This document shows, in pieces, positions 35,974-46,291 of a stretch of DNA of 64,000 nt (within the stretch, counting starts at the first letter, position 1; each line of letters begins with the position of its first letter). Where the stretch lies: NCBI RefSeq assembly GCF_040008265.1, contig NZ_CP155620.1:806001-870000 (forward strand), in the 5' to 3' direction. Source of the DNA: Campylobacter sp. CCS1377 (GTDB lineage Bacteria; Campylobacterota; Campylobacteria; Campylobacterales; Campylobacteraceae). The position numbers were made by a program, and so were the translations under genes. The notes under the pieces were generated by a model. The model had not been told where the DNA came from and searched no databases. It worked only from the letters and a program-made list of their open reading frames with translations.

Positions 35974-36860
35974 GCGAAATTCTTTCTTTGCCGCGAGATT
36001 TAAAGCAACTAAAAGGTGTAAATTATAGAAATTTTAAGTCTTGCACTTTTGCAAAATACACACAAATAAATACTTCGCATTCCTCTTTTGTCAATGTAGA
36101 AAGTCATCTTTTAACCTTTGTTCGCAAGGGGTATAAAATTTTACATACCGCATCTAAAGATTATAGGATAGATTCTTATGAGACTTTATTTTTAAAAGCA
36201 GGGAATTATACTTTAAGTAATGTGGGGCTTAGTAGTGGAGTTTATGAGGCTTATTTATTTTTCTTTGATAATGCGTTTTTAATTGAACTTATTTATAAAT
36301 ACAAAGATTTTTTTAAGCTGGAGCAAAAGATGCAAGATTATGAAATTTTTTGGGTAAAAAACGATAAGATTTTACAAGGAATTTTAGAAAGCTTCACGCC
36401 GCACTTTGAAGAAAATACGCAAATTTTAGATCCTATTGTGAGTTTGAAATTTGAAGAGATTTTTTTACATTTGCTTTTGAATAAAAATACTTATTTTATC
36501 AGCTTTTTGGCAGGAATTTTAAAAGAATTTCGTCTTGATCTTTCTTTGCTTTTTGAATATTGTGGTAGAGAATTTTTAAGTGTAAATGAAATGGCTGATT
36601 TTGCAAAATTAGATTTGGCTACTTTTTCTAAGGAATTTAAAAAATGCTTTTCTCAAAATCCTAAAAAATGGTTGGATGAAAAAAGATTACAAAAAGCAAA
36701 AATTTTACTTGAATTTTCTAAAAAAAATGTGAATGAAGTAGCAAATGAGTGTGCTTTTTCTTCAGTGGCTTGGTTTATTGAAAGATTTAAAGAGCGATAC
36801 GGAAAAAGTCCAAAACAATATCAAAAATCAAAAAACTTGTATTTTTTATCAAAAAACTGA
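35970..36860 (+). CDS. AraC family transcriptional regulator
   Basis: 296 residues. The C-terminal 100 have the double helix-turn-helix of AraC/XylS proteins: LSVNEMADFAKLDLATFSKEFKKCFSQNPKKWLDEKRLQKAKILLEFS, then VNEVANECAFSSVAWFIERFKERYGKSPKQYQ. The N-terminal part resembles the ligand-binding domain of ExsA/HTH-type activators. It is translationally coupled to thiE (ATGA overlap), but its target is unknown. The next two genes, an exported propeller protein and an MFS transporter, are candidates. Confidence 0.88.
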   Translation: MSEILSLPRDLKQLKGVNYRNFKSCTFAKYTQINTSHSSFVNVESHLLTFVRKGYKILHTASKDYRIDSYETLFLKAGNYTLSNVGLSSGVYEAYLFFFDNAFLIELIYKYKDFFKLEQKMQDYEIFWVKNDKILQGILESFTPHFEENTQILDPIVSLKFEEIFLHLLLNKNTYFISFLAGILKEFRLDLSLLFEYCGREFLSVNEMADFAKLDLATFSKEFKKCFSQNPKKWLDEKRLQKAKILLEFSKKNVNEVANECAFSSVAWFIERFKERYGKSPKQYQKSKNLYFLSKN

Positions 36861-36883
36861 TACGCTTTTTTCTTTTTTCTTTT

Positions 36884-36889
36884 TATAAT
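36884..36889 (+). promoter_or_regulatory. -10 box (TATAAT) for the exported propeller protein
   Basis: A T-rich tract followed by TTTTATAATG lies about 32 nt before the chosen ATG at 36921. It is the expected Campylobacter sigma-70 form. Confidence 0.6.
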
Positions 36890-36920
36890 GTTTCAAAAAT
36901 TTATTATAAAAGGAAAGAAA

Positions 36921-37772
36921 ATGAAAAAATACATTTTAAGCTTAACACTTGGTGTAGCTTTGCTTGGTGCAAGTGAATTGAAATATCAAGAATTTGACGG
37001 CTTTAAAAGTCCTGAGAGTATTTTTGTGGATAAAAATTTTGTTTATGTGTCAAATGTGGGTGAAAAACTTGAACCTTTGGCGAAAGATAATGATGGTTTT
37101 ATTTCAAAACTTGATAAAAATGGCAAGGTGCTTGAGTATAAATTTTTAAGCAATTTAAATGCACCAAAAGGTATGATGGAGCTTAATAATACCCTTTATG
37201 TAGTAGATATTGATGTGTTGCGTGGTTTTGATTTAAAAAGCAAAAAAGAAATTTTTAATCTCCCTATAAAAGGTGCAATTTTTCTAAATGATATTGAAAA
37301 ATTAGATGATAATACGCTTTTAGTGAGTGATACTGGTACAGGGCTTATTTTAAAAGTTGATTTAAAAGAAAAATCATATGATGAACTTTTAAAACTTGAT
37401 TTAGCCAAATTTGGCGGACCAAATGGGCTTTATTTAGATAATAAAAATAATAAGCTTTTTATAGCAGGTTATCATCCCAATGGTTTGAGTGGAGGTGTTG
37501 TAATGAGCTATAATTTAGCCAAAAAAGAGCTTAGTGTAGTTAAAAATGAAAAAGAATCTTATGATGGCATTGTGCCTTATAATGATGCTTTGCTTGTAAG
37601 CTCTTGGGGTGAAAATTTAAATGGGCTTGTTTATAGTTTAGAAAATGGCAAAACTACAAAGCTTGAACTTCCTTCTATGAAAGGTTCTGCGGATATGTTT
37701 ATTGAAGGCGATATTTTATGGATTCCTAAGATGGTAGAAGGTAAAATACTCAAAGTAAAACTTCAAAACTAA
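36921..37772 (+). CDS. Exported SMP-30/NHL-type beta-propeller protein
   Basis: 283 residues after an AAAGGAAAG Shine-Dalgarno. [20 protein letters not shown] is a Sec signal peptide, so the protein is periplasmic; an ATG 33 nt upstream would spoil the signal and lies in the leader. Repeats such as [55 protein letters not shown] and [20 protein letters not shown] fit a six-bladed propeller of the SMP-30/gluconolactonase kind. No metal-site triad is obvious. Substrate unknown. It is followed 7 nt later by an MFS transporter, suggesting binding and transport of the same compound (inference). Confidence 0.75.
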   Translation: MKKYILSLTLGVALLGASELKYQEFDGFKSPESIFVDKNFVYVSNVGEKLEPLAKDNDGFISKLDKNGKVLEYKFLSNLNAPKGMMELNNTLYVVDIDVLRGFDLKSKKEIFNLPIKGAIFLNDIEKLDDNTLLVSDTGTGLILKVDLKEKSYDELLKLDLAKFGGPNGLYLDNKNNKLFIAGYHPNGLSGGVVMSYNLAKKELSVVKNEKESYDGIVPYNDALLVSSWGENLNGLVYSLENGKTTKLELPSMKGSADMFIEGDILWIPKMVEGKILKVKLQN

Positions 37773-37779
37773 GGCTTTT

Positions 37780-38946
37780 ATGGCTTCCTTTAAAAAGATT
37801 TTTTGGATCAATGTTGCTATTGTTATCATTGTAGCTTTTAATCTTAGGGCTCCCATTACTGCAGTGGGGCCTATCATTGATAATATTAAAAACACATATG
37901 ATTTAAACTCCACTCTTGCAGGGGTACTCACAAGTCTTCCTTTGATAGCTTTTGGAAGTATTTCTTTTATTGTGGGTTATTTTTCTCCTATTCGCGCAAT
38001 TGTTTTTGGGATTTTTTTGATCTTTATAGGTGAAATTATCCGCTCTTATTTTGGTGTGTATGGGTTGTTTGTGGGGATGCTAGCAATTGGCTGTGGTATA
38101 GCAATTGCTAATGTTTTACTTCCTAGCTTTATCAAAGAAAAATTTCCTAAAAAAATGGCAAGTATGATGGGAATTTATAGTCTTGTTTTAAGTATTTCTT
38201 CTATTGTTGGTATTGCTTTGGCTATACCTTTGTTAAATGTTTTAGATTTAAAATTATCGATGCTATTTTGGGTGATTTTTGCGTTTTTGGCTTTGATGAT
38301 TTATTATCCACAAGCTAAAAATGGTAGAATTTTTCGTGTTAAGAAAAAAGAAGCTAAAAAAATCAATCTTTTTGCCAATTCAACCACTTGGAAAATCACT
38401 TTTTTCTTTGGTCTACAAGCTTTTTTGGCTTATGCTTTATTTTTTTGGTATATTCAAATTCTTATCGAAAAAGATATTTCAAAAAGCTTTGCGACAAATA
38501 TTATGCTATTTTGCCAACTCATTGCTTTGCCAGTAGCACTTTTTGGACCTTTGCTTTTAGGTAAAATTAAAGCAAAATTTCATAGTTTATATATAGCAAT
38601 TTTATGTGCGATGTATGTATTATCTTTTGGAATTTTGCTTTGTTTTAATGATATAAAAATGCTTATTTTGGCCGCATTTATCATGGGTTTTCCTTGGGGA
38701 GGTGTTTTTGGAATTTCTCTTTTATTTATTGCACAAAAAAGTGCTAATGCAAAAATTGCTGCCAAGCTTTCTGCTTTATCTCAAGGTTTTGGGTATTTAA
38801 TTGCAGCTTTAGGACAGTGGATTATAGGCTTTTTTCATGATGAATTTGAGAATTTTCAAATTTCTCTTATTTTGCTCATCATAGTTTCTATTTTGCTTAA
38901 TATTTTTGCATATTTAGCCCATAAAAGCAAAGCAATAGCTAATTAA
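37780..38946 (+). CDS. MFS transporter, CynX/NimT family
   Basis: 388 residues, about 12 membrane helices. The N-terminus VAIVIIVAFNLRAPITAVGPIIDNIKNTYDLNSTLAGVLTSLPL is typical of the CynX/NimT (cyanate/2-nitroimidazole) subgroup, with the conserved N-L-R-P/A motif. Substrate not determinable. Convergent with pepP: the two stops share 4 nt. Confidence 0.85.
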   Translation: MASFKKIFWINVAIVIIVAFNLRAPITAVGPIIDNIKNTYDLNSTLAGVLTSLPLIAFGSISFIVGYFSPIRAIVFGIFLIFIGEIIRSYFGVYGLFVGMLAIGCGIAIANVLLPSFIKEKFPKKMASMMGIYSLVLSISSIVGIALAIPLLNVLDLKLSMLFWVIFAFLALMIYYPQAKNGRIFRVKKKEAKKINLFANSTTWKITFFFGLQAFLAYALFFWYIQILIEKDISKSFATNIMLFCQLIALPVALFGPLLLGKIKAKFHSLYIAILCAMYVLSFGILLCFNDIKMLILAAFIMGFPWGGVFGISLLFIAQKSANAKIAAKLSALSQGFGYLIAALGQWIIGFFHDEFENFQISLILLIIVSILLNIFAYLAHKSKAIAN

Positions 38947-40727
38947 ATTTCTTGTGTTTTTCTTTTTAGCCATCGTGAAACTTTAGTATTTAAATAAGGG
39001 CTTAATTTTTGATATACTTCTTGATGATAAGAATTAAGCCATTGTTTTTCTTTTTCATCTAATAAATTTACATCAATGCAATTTCTTTCAAATGGACAAA
39101 GTGTAAGTGTTTTAAAATATAAAAATTCACCAAAATTTGTTTCTTTGGGATTTTCTATCTTGCAATTTAATACCAAATTTTCAAGCCTTATGCCCCATTG
39201 GTTATTTCTATAAATTCCAGGCTCTATAGAGGTGATCATTCCAATTTTTGCTTTATTTTTATCATTGATAGTAGCAGAATAAGAAAGACTTTGCGGACCT
39301 TCATGAACATTTAAAAAATAACCCACCCCATGACCTGTACCGTGTGCGAAATCTAATTGTTCTTTCCATAATATAGATCTTGTAATGCTATCAAGCAAAG
39401 GCATAGCTATGTCTTTTGGAAACACAGCACTTGCGATATTAATATGTGCTTTTAAAACAAGCGTGTAATCTTTGATTTGTTCAGCCGTGACTTTTCCCAC
39501 TGGAACAACTCGAGTGATATCGGTAGTGCCATTTTTATATTGTGCTCCAGAGTCTATAAGTAAAAGTCCATTTCCTTCAATATAGGAAAAATTTGATTGC
39601 GTAGCCTTGTAATGAGGTAGGGCGGAATTGGCATTAAACCCTGCAATAGTAGCAAAACTGTTACTAATATATAAAGGATTTCTTGCTCGGAATTCTGTAA
39701 TTTTTATATCGATATCTAATTCGCTTAGTTTTTCTTTTTTGTTTAATTTTTCTTCAAGCCATGCAAAAAAATAACACAATGCTATACCATCTTGCAACAT
39801 TGCTTGTTCTATGTTTGCAATTTCTTTTGAATTTTTGCAAGCTTTAAGTATAGTGCTAGGCAGAGTGTGGTTTAAAATTTCCACACTTTGATCAATATCT
39901 TGCATTAGCAAAGCAGTCATTTTTGTTTCATCTATTAATAAATTAGTATTCTTAAGCGTTTTTAAATGGGTGTGAATTTCTTCGTAATTTTTAAGTGTAA
40001 TGAAATCTTTAGCAAGTTTATTTTTAAGATTAAAGTCAATTTTTTCTAAATCAGTAAATAATAAAATTTCATTTTGGTTTAAAAATAAATAAGCATAAAA
40101 TACGGGATTAAATTCTATATCATTTCCTCTTAAATTCGTAATCCAAGCTATATCATCAAGACTAGAAATAAGATGATTTTGTGCTTTAATTTTTTTCATT
40201 TTTTCGCGTACGAGATTGATTTTCTCTAAACGCGTAGGATAAGCAAAATTTTCTTCGTGTTCGTAGATAGGATTTTTAGAAAGCAAAGGACGATTTTGCC
40301 AAAAAGAGGAAATGAAGTCTTTGTGTTTTAAACAAATATTATTTTGAGAATTTAATTCTTGCTTTAAAGATAAAGGTAAAAGCGTAAAATCAGTAGCTAG
40401 AGTCAATTTTTGTTTAAAATTTAAGGTTTGTAGCCATTTTAAGAAATGATTATTTTGATCTTGTTTTTGTAAGGTAATTGTGCTTCCTTCGAGTTCTTTT
40501 TGAGCTTGAAGGAAGTATCTTCCATCTGTCCATAAGAAAGCTTGATTTTGAGTAATTACAAGTATTCCCGCTGATCCGTTAAAACCACTCATAAAAACAC
40601 GAATTTTATAAAAATCAGGTATATATTCATTCAAGTGTGGATCTGTGCTTAAAATAAGATAAATATCAATATCTTCTTTTTGCATCATATGACGCAGGAT
40701 TTGGAGTCTTGTTTGATAAATATTCAT
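38943..40727 (-). CDS. pepP: Xaa-Pro aminopeptidase (M24B)
   Basis: A 594-residue cytoplasmic metallopeptidase that removes an N-terminal residue before proline. Two creatinase-like N domains are followed by the pita-bread domain with metal ligands LLIDSGAQYKNGTTDITRV (two Asp), FAHGTGHGVGYFLNVHEGP (His) and SIEPGIY / GIRLENLVL (two Glu). The long form resembles eukaryotic APP1-type enzymes. Its ATG at 40725-40727 is divergent from the beta-solenoid gene, with a 68-nt shared promoter region. Confidence 0.92.
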   Translation of the reverse strand: MNIYQTRLQILRHMMQKEDIDIYLILSTDPHLNEYIPDFYKIRVFMSGFNGSAGILVITQNQAFLWTDGRYFLQAQKELEGSTITLQKQDQNNHFLKWLQTLNFKQKLTLATDFTLLPLSLKQELNSQNNICLKHKDFISSFWQNRPLLSKNPIYEHEENFAYPTRLEKINLVREKMKKIKAQNHLISSLDDIAWITNLRGNDIEFNPVFYAYLFLNQNEILLFTDLEKIDFNLKNKLAKDFITLKNYEEIHTHLKTLKNTNLLIDETKMTALLMQDIDQSVEILNHTLPSTILKACKNSKEIANIEQAMLQDGIALCYFFAWLEEKLNKKEKLSELDIDIKITEFRARNPLYISNSFATIAGFNANSALPHYKATQSNFSYIEGNGLLLIDSGAQYKNGTTDITRVVPVGKVTAEQIKDYTLVLKAHINIASAVFPKDIAMPLLDSITRSILWKEQLDFAHGTGHGVGYFLNVHEGPQSLSYSATINDKNKAKIGMITSIEPGIYRNNQWGIRLENLVLNCKIENPKETNFGEFLYFKTLTLCPFERNCIDVNLLDEKEKQWLNSYHQEVYQKLSPYLNTKVSRWLKRKTQEI

Positions 40728-40761
40728 AGTTTTCCTTAAATTTTTAAAAAGATTAAAAATT

Positions 40762-40772
40762 TATAATATAAT
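40762..40772 (+). promoter_or_regulatory. Overlapping -10 boxes (TATAATATAAT)
   Basis: Two overlapping TATAAT hexamers lie 24-34 nt upstream of the ATG at 40796, in the gap divergent from pepP. Confidence 0.6.
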
Positions 40773-40795
40773 TTTCAAAACTAAAGGCAAATACA

Positions 40796-41449
40796 ATGAA
40801 AGATTTACAATTAAAATCCAAACAAATTAAATTAAGCAAAGAAGATGATATACAAGTGCAGAATTTTTCAGCTAAAGGGGAAGAATTTAATTCCAATGAA
40901 GCTCAAATTAGAGCCAGTGGAGTTAAAATTAATGCGGGTAAAATTAGTATTAATGGTGGGGTTATAAAAGCTGGAAAGATAAGCATGCAAAGCGGAGGAG
41001 AAATAAAAATTTCTAATGCCAATATTAATGCACAAAAAATCGATTTAGAAGCTAAAAAACTTGATTTGAAAGATGAAAATAATTCTATTGATACGGGTTT
41101 AAATGGAGAAATAAATTTAAAAGCACAAGAGGCTTTAATTAATGCAAATAGCATTACAAGCAAAAAGCTTAATATTGATGTTAATGAAGGTAGCTTGTAT
41201 CAAGATATCAAAGATTACGAAAACAAGGTAAATACACTACAAGGGTTAAATTATCAAATGAATAAAAATACAAATTTTAAAAGATATGTAAATGTATCGC
41301 AAGGTTTAAATTCTTTTGAAAATTATTTACCTTTAGAGGAAAATTTTGATATTGTTGTTTGTAATGAAGAAGAGCTAAATTCCAAATTTTATGAAGATGA
41401 GGATGGTTTTTTAAAAACAAGTGGGCTAAATATTATAAAGAAAAAATAA
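40796..41449 (+). CDS. Beta-solenoid repeat protein, unrecognised
   Basis: 217 residues with no signal peptide. The first ~135 residues are short repeats alternating hydrophobic and polar residues: VKINAGKISINGGVIKAGKISMQSGGEIKISNANINAQKIDLEAKKLDL. This is the pattern of a right-handed beta-helix such as filamentous haemagglutinin or VgrG tails. The C-terminal ~80 residues are not repetitive (NTLQGLNYQMNKNTNFKRYVNVSQGL...). It is monocistronic and convergent with the next minus-strand gene. It may be a degraded piece of a larger adhesin or a cytoplasmic structural protein; function unknown. Confidence 0.6.
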   Translation: MKDLQLKSKQIKLSKEDDIQVQNFSAKGEEFNSNEAQIRASGVKINAGKISINGGVIKAGKISMQSGGEIKISNANINAQKIDLEAKKLDLKDENNSIDTGLNGEINLKAQEALINANSITSKKLNIDVNEGSLYQDIKDYENKVNTLQGLNYQMNKNTNFKRYVNVSQGLNSFENYLPLEENFDIVVCNEEELNSKFYEDEDGFLKTSGLNIIKKK

Positions 41450-41656
41450 TTATTTATTGCTTAGCAACGCCTTTTCTTTGGCCTTGATGAGCTCATTAAG
41501 ACTTTGGATGATTTTTTGCTTATTTTTGTTTTTTATGGGTTTTAATGGAGTATTGACAAGCTGGGCCAGTAAATTTTCATTTAATAAATCAGGATCTGAA
41601 AATTCTCTTGCTTTTTGTATGATTTGTAAAACCCTTAAATCTTTTTTTTCATACAT
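41450..41656 (-). CDS. Conserved small hypothetical protein, 68 residues
   Basis: A helical, Lys-rich protein (MYEKKDLRVLQIIQKAREFSDPDLLNENLLAQL...). It has a good AAAAGGAT Shine-Dalgarno, starts 3 nt after yfiH and shares its operon, so it is preferred over the 82-codon frame on the opposite strand. It abuts the solenoid-protein gene tail to tail. Function unknown. Confidence 0.65.
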   Translation of the reverse strand: MYEKKDLRVLQIIQKAREFSDPDLLNENLLAQLVNTPLKPIKNKNKQKIIQSLNELIKAKEKALLSNK

Positions 41657-41659
41657 TAA

Positions 41660-42340
41660 CTATCCTTTTAATGCTATAACACTTACAAAGCGTTTTGGGG
41701 TTTGATTTTTTCTGTAAGAAAAAAATCTTTCATCGCTAAAGGTGCAAATATTACAGTCTATTATATTTTTTATACCTAAATTTTGAGCTTGCTTTTTAAC
41801 CAAACTTTTTAAATCTAATTTTTTATCTTGTAAAAATTTTTTAAAATGATTTTTGGCGTATTGTAAAACTTCTCCATTAATTTCATAATTTTTTCCACAA
41901 ATTCCAGGACCGATGATTAAAATAAAATCATCAGAATTAATATCTTTATTTTGTTTTTTTATGCTTTGCAAAGCCACTTTTAAAATATTATCAAAACTAC
42001 CTTGTCGCCCTGAATGCAAAGCTGCGATAATGCCACTTTTATGCCATAATAATAAAGGCAAACAATCAGCACTTAAAACACATAGTGCGGTATTTTTTTG
42101 AGAGCTAATAAGCCCATCACAAGTAAAATTTGCATGATTTATATCAGGATAAAACATAACTTTATTGGAATGAATTTGGTTCATAAAAACACATTTTTCT
42201 ATAAATACTGCGTGTTTACTAAATAGATTTTCATCTAAAATTTTATCTTTAAAAACACTAAAATCCTCCCCAAAAGCGCAAAATACACTCACTTGCTCAT
42301 TTTCTAGTAAAGGTAGGTAATTCTTTCCACTTCCTGCCAT
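41660..42340 (-). CDS. pgeF: Multicopper oxidase-fold / purine nucleoside phosphorylase YfiH (laccase-domain)
   Basis: A 226-residue YfiH/DUF152 protein. MNQIHSNKVMFYPD has the first conserved His, ADCLPLLLWHKSGIIAALHSGRQGSFDNIL the C-H zinc motif, and IGPGICGKNYEI the glycine loop. The family acts as a purine nucleoside phosphorylase/adenosine deaminase and, as PgeF, edits cell-wall precursors. It overlaps ribE upstream by 37 nt. Confidence 0.88.
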   Translation of the reverse strand: MAGSGKNYLPLLENEQVSVFCAFGEDFSVFKDKILDENLFSKHAVFIEKCVFMNQIHSNKVMFYPDINHANFTCDGLISSQKNTALCVLSADCLPLLLWHKSGIIAALHSGRQGSFDNILKVALQSIKKQNKDINSDDFILIIGPGICGKNYEINGEVLQYAKNHFKKFLQDKKLDLKSLVKKQAQNLGIKNIIDCNICTFSDERFFSYRKNQTPKRFVSVIALKG

Positions 42341-42921
42341 GAGAGCTCCTTGTTGTTTTGTTTGTAATCTAAGATATTTGCAATATAGCGAGCAAGTAAA
42401 TCGCTTTCTATATTGATTTTTCTTCCTATGGCGTAATCTTTAAAAAGCGTTTCTTGAAAAGTGATAGGAATGATAGTAAGCCTAATTGAATCTTCAAAAA
42501 TTTCATTGATAGTAAGACTTACTCCATCAATACCTATGCTGCCTTTTGGAGCCATTAAGCGCATAGCATTTTTAGGAAGCTTAATGAAAAAATCAACCCC
42601 ATTTTCATTTTTATAAATTTTTGCAAGTTCTCCAATAAAATCAATATGTCCTTGCATCAAATGTCCATCAATTCTATCGCCGTATTTTAGAGCCGGTTCA
42701 ATATGCACAAAGTCTTTTAAATTTTCTATAGCAAGATGAGTTCTACTCTCTTTAGAAAGCTCCACATCAAAACCTTTTGCAAAAATTTTAATTACACTTA
42801 AACAAGCGCCATTTATCGCTATACTATCACCTAAATTAGGCTTATATTTGGCCTCTAAAGAAAGAATATTATTTTGATAAGATTTGACTTTAGCGATTTC
42901 TCTGATTAATCCATTAAACAT
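42304..42921 (-). CDS. ribE: Riboflavin synthase, alpha subunit
   Basis: 205 residues with two lumazine-binding repeats. [18 protein letters not shown] and [17 protein letters not shown] belong to the first; [29 protein letters not shown] and [15 protein letters not shown] to the second. It catalyses dismutation of 6,7-dimethyl-8-ribityllumazine to riboflavin. It heads the minus-strand operon with yfiH and the 68-residue gene. Confidence 0.93.
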   Translation of the reverse strand: MFNGLIREIAKVKSYQNNILSLEAKYKPNLGDSIAINGACLSVIKIFAKGFDVELSKESRTHLAIENLKDFVHIEPALKYGDRIDGHLMQGHIDFIGELAKIYKNENGVDFFIKLPKNAMRLMAPKGSIGIDGVSLTINEIFEDSIRLTIIPITFQETLFKDYAIGRKINIESDLLARYIANILDYKQNNKELSWQEVERITYLY

Positions 42922-42996
42922 AATTTTCCTAGCTTTTTATTTGTAATTATACTCGAAATTTGCATAATTTTAAGTACTTTATTTCAAAAAATATTA

Positions 42997-43002
42997 TATA
43001 AT
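42997..43002 (+). promoter_or_regulatory. -10 box (TATAAT) for mnmG
   Basis: ATATTATATAATTC lies 34 nt upstream of the mnmG ATG in a T/A-rich tract. Confidence 0.6.
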
Positions 43003-43035
43003 TCTATCCTTTTTTTAAAGCAAAATAAAGGCAAA

Positions 43036-44898
43036 ATGATGTTTGATATTATTGTTATAGGTGGTGGGCACGCAGGGATTGAAGCAAGCGGAGTTGCTGC
43101 AAGAATGGGTAAAAAAACTTTGCTTTTAACTACTCTTATAGAGCAAATCGGTGCTGCAAGTTGTAATCCTGCTATAGGCGGACTTGCAAAAGGGCATTTG
43201 GTAAAAGAAATTGATGCTATGGGCGGTTTGATGGGTGAAATCACCGATATAGCAGGCATACAATTTCGCGTTTTAAATGAAAGCAAAGGCGTTGCGGTGC
43301 GTGGAAGTAGGGCGCAAATTGATATGGATAAATATCGCATTGTCGCTAGAAACAAGCTTTTAAAACTACCAAATTTAGAAATTTCACAAGAACAAGTACT
43401 AGAGCTTATTTTTGAAAAAGATTGCGTTATAGGCGTTAGAACAAATTTAAAAAATGAATATTTGGCAAAAAAAATTATTTTAACCACTGGCACTTTTTTA
43501 AACGGACTTATTCATATAGGAGAAAATAAACTCACCGCAGGTCGTGTAGGTGAACTTGCCTCTGTAAATTTGGGCGAAAATTTGCTAGGCACAAATTTAA
43601 AAATGGGAAGGTTGAAAACTGGAACTTGCCCAAGAGTAGATGCAAAAAGTATTGATTTTAGCGTTTTAGAAATTCAATATGGCGATGAAAAGCCAAAACC
43701 TTTTAGCTTTAGAACTAAAGATTTTAATCCCACTCAACTTCCTTGTTATATCGCAAGAACAAATTTAAACACTCATGAAATTATTAAAAACAATTTTTAT
43801 CGAGCCCCGCTTTTTACAGGACAGATTGAAGGTGTAGGTCCAAGGTATTGCCCTTCTATAGAAGACAAAATTAATCGCTTTGGAGATAAAGAAAGCCATC
43901 ATCTTTTTATTGAACCTCAAACCATTGATGCGACAGAATATTATATCAATGGCTTTTCAACTTCTTTGCCTTATGAGGTGCAAAAAGAAATGCTTGCTTC
44001 GGTAAGAGGTTTTGAAAATGCTAAAATTACACGATTTGGTTATGCGATAGAATATGATTATATAGAGCCAACTGAGCTTTATCACACTTTAGAAACTAAA
44101 AAGATAAAAAATCTTTATTGTGCAGGGCAAATTAATGGTACCACAGGTTATGAAGAAGCTGCAGTACAAGGTTTTATGGCAGGGGTTAATGCGGTTTTGG
44201 CTTTGGAGGATAAAGAGCCTTTTATTTTGCGTAGAGATGAAGCTTATATTGGGGTTTTGATTGATGATTTGGTGATTAAAGGTACAAAAGAACCTTATAG
44301 AATGTTTACTTCAAGAGCTGAATTTAGACTGCTTTTAAGAGAAGAGAATGCCATCATTAGGCTTGGAAAATATGGTAAAGAATTTGGGCTTTTGGATGAA
44401 AATTCTTCTAATTTTATAGAAAATATTCGCCTTAATACTGAAAAAGGTTTGAGATTGCTTCTTGAAAAAGAATTGACGCCAAATAACGAAAATAACGCAT
44501 TTTTAGTAAATATAGGAGAAGAAAAAATCACCTCCATAGTCACTTTGCAAAAAATCGTTGCAAGAGCGAGCTTTGATATAGAAAAATTAAAAAAATTAGA
44601 TTTAATTTTTGAAAATATGGACGAATATTCTTTAAAAGAAATTTTAAATGAGGCGAAGTATTATCATTATGTTGCTATGCAAAAGGCTCAAGTTGAAAAA
44701 ATGAAGGATTTAATGAATTTAAAGATTCCAAAAGATTTTGATTTTAAGAGTGTGAGTGGGCTGAGTAATGAAGTAGTGGAAAAACTTGAAAAACATCAGC
44801 CTTTAACACTTTTTGCAGCTAGTGAGATTAGCGGAATCACTCCCGCAGCTTTAGATATTTTGCAAATTTATATCAAAATGCAAAAGAAAAAAGCTTAA
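43036..44898 (+). CDS. mnmG: tRNA uridine-5-carboxymethylaminomethyl(34) synthesis enzyme MnmG
   Basis: A 620-residue FAD protein (GidA) that with MnmE installs carboxymethylaminomethyl groups on wobble U34 of several tRNAs. [21 protein letters not shown] binds [26 protein letters not shown] and [18 protein letters not shown] are family signatures. The C-terminal helical domain binds MnmE. AAAGG lies upstream; ATG ATG gives two possible starts one codon apart. The downstream transporter begins at the base after the stop. Confidence 0.96.
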   Translation: MMFDIIVIGGGHAGIEASGVAARMGKKTLLLTTLIEQIGAASCNPAIGGLAKGHLVKEIDAMGGLMGEITDIAGIQFRVLNESKGVAVRGSRAQIDMDKYRIVARNKLLKLPNLEISQEQVLELIFEKDCVIGVRTNLKNEYLAKKIILTTGTFLNGLIHIGENKLTAGRVGELASVNLGENLLGTNLKMGRLKTGTCPRVDAKSIDFSVLEIQYGDEKPKPFSFRTKDFNPTQLPCYIARTNLNTHEIIKNNFYRAPLFTGQIEGVGPRYCPSIEDKINRFGDKESHHLFIEPQTIDATEYYINGFSTSLPYEVQKEMLASVRGFENAKITRFGYAIEYDYIEPTELYHTLETKKIKNLYCAGQINGTTGYEEAAVQGFMAGVNAVLALEDKEPFILRRDEAYIGVLIDDLVIKGTKEPYRMFTSRAEFRLLLREENAIIRLGKYGKEFGLLDENSSNFIENIRLNTEKGLRLLLEKELTPNNENNAFLVNIGEEKITSIVTLQKIVARASFDIEKLKKLDLIFENMDEYSLKEILNEAKYYHYVAMQKAQVEKMKDLMNLKIPKDFDFKSVSGLSNEVVEKLEKHQPLTLFAASEISGITPAALDILQIYIKMQKKKA

Positions 44899-46188
44899 AT
44901 GCTTGCTTGGATAATTTTTTTAAGCACTTTAATTTTGCTTTTTTGGCGTCCGTGGAATTTACCTATTTGGTCTATTTCCATTTTGGGCGCTTTTGTGGCT
45001 TTTGTTTTAGGTATTGTGAATTTTAATGATGTGTATTTTGTATTTAATATGATTTGGGATAGCTCTTTATCACTTATTGGGCTGATTATTTTATCTTTTA
45101 GTCTTGAAGCATTAGGATTTTTTGACAAAATTGCTTTTGCAATCTTGCAAAGTTCTAAAAAAGATCAAGTGGGACAAAAATACACTCTTATTACTTATAA
45201 ATTTATGATTTTTATCATACTTTTTACTGGATTTTTGGCTACTTTTTTTGCTAATGATGGAGCAATTTTGATTATTACTCCTATTATTTTGGCCCTTTTT
45301 TCTAATTTTAATTTTAAAAATGAAAAGGACAAATTTATACTTATTACTTTTTTACTCATTGCGTCTTTTGCTTGTGATTTTTTATCCAACACCTTAGTTA
45401 TTTCAAACCTTACCAATATTATCACTACAAATTATTTTAAACTTAGCTTTTTAAATTTCGCCTTTTCAATGTTAACGCCTAATGTGTTTGCTTGCATTGT
45501 TTATGTTGTTTTAAGTCTTATTATAGCTAAGATTTTTTTACCTAAAGAGCTTGAATTTGAAGTAAAAAAAATGCCAAATATTTCACAAAAAACTTTCATC
45601 TTTTGTTTTATATTTTTAACTTTTTTTGTTTTGGCTTTTTTTGTAGGAGAGTTTTTAAAATTACCCATTAGTGTATTTTCTTTAGGTGGGGCTTTGGTTT
45701 TTTTATTTATTTTTAGAGAAAAGATTTTAAATTTTTCTATGTTAAGAAATGCCCCTTGGGGAGTTTTAATTTTTAGTTTTGGTTTATATGTGGTTGTTTA
45801 TGCTTTGCATAAAGAAGGTTTGAGTGAAAATTTCGTTTTTTTATTAAAATGGCTTCAAAATTATGAAAATTATAATACTTTCGCTTTAGGCTTTATTTCC
45901 GCTTTTGGCTCAGCAATTTTTAATAATCTTCCCATGGTAATGATAGGGGATTTAGCTTTAAAAGAATATTTTAATAATGAAATAAATTATACCTTAATTT
46001 ATGCTCATCTTTTGGGGTGCAACATAGGTGCAAAACTCACCCCTATAGGTTCTTTGGCTACTTTGCTTTGGTTGGGAGTTTTATCTAAGCAAGGGGTGAA
46101 AATTAGCATTAAAACTTATTTTAAATTCAGCATCATTCTAAGTCTTCCTGTTTTGTTTTCCGCTATTTTAGGGCTTTTATTGATATAA
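44899..46188 (+). CDS. ArsB/NhaD/SLC13-superfamily transporter
   Basis: 429 residues, about 11-12 membrane helices. FFANDGAILIITPIILAL and AIFNNLPMVMIGDLAL are the paired helical-hairpin motifs of the ion-transporter superfamily (N-D-G / N-N-L-P), and LGCNIGAKLTPIGSLATLLW is the ArsB-type signature. It may export arsenite or exchange another anion; no arsR or arsC is nearby. It starts with no gap after mnmG, so it is coupled to it. Confidence 0.82.
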   Translation: MLAWIIFLSTLILLFWRPWNLPIWSISILGAFVAFVLGIVNFNDVYFVFNMIWDSSLSLIGLIILSFSLEALGFFDKIAFAILQSSKKDQVGQKYTLITYKFMIFIILFTGFLATFFANDGAILIITPIILALFSNFNFKNEKDKFILITFLLIASFACDFLSNTLVISNLTNIITTNYFKLSFLNFAFSMLTPNVFACIVYVVLSLIIAKIFLPKELEFEVKKMPNISQKTFIFCFIFLTFFVLAFFVGEFLKLPISVFSLGGALVFLFIFREKILNFSMLRNAPWGVLIFSFGLYVVVYALHKEGLSENFVFLLKWLQNYENYNTFALGFISAFGSAIFNNLPMVMIGDLALKEYFNNEINYTLIYAHLLGCNIGAKLTPIGSLATLLWLGVLSKQGVKISIKTYFKFSIILSLPVLFSAILGLLLI

Positions 46189-46291
46189 AATCTTATTTTA
46201 ATGGTTTTATTTTTTCGCTAAATTCATTAAAATAATATTTTGCAAATTATTCATAATATTTAGCAAAAGAAAAAATTTATTTTTTTCACGC

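Noticed and set aside
36888-36920. Upstream ATG for the exported propeller protein
   Set aside because: It would put 11 extra residues before a clean Sec signal peptide and lies at the expected transcription start; AAAGGAAAG favours the ATG at 36921.
38321-38536. 71-codon plus-strand frame inside the MFS gene
   Set aside because: It overlaps the MFS gene in another frame and lacks its own ribosome site; out-of-frame shadow of hydrophobic codons.
41457-41705. 82-codon plus-strand frame
   Set aside because: It is antisense to the minus-strand 68-residue gene, which has a good Shine-Dalgarno and sits in the ribE-yfiH operon; the plus frame has neither.
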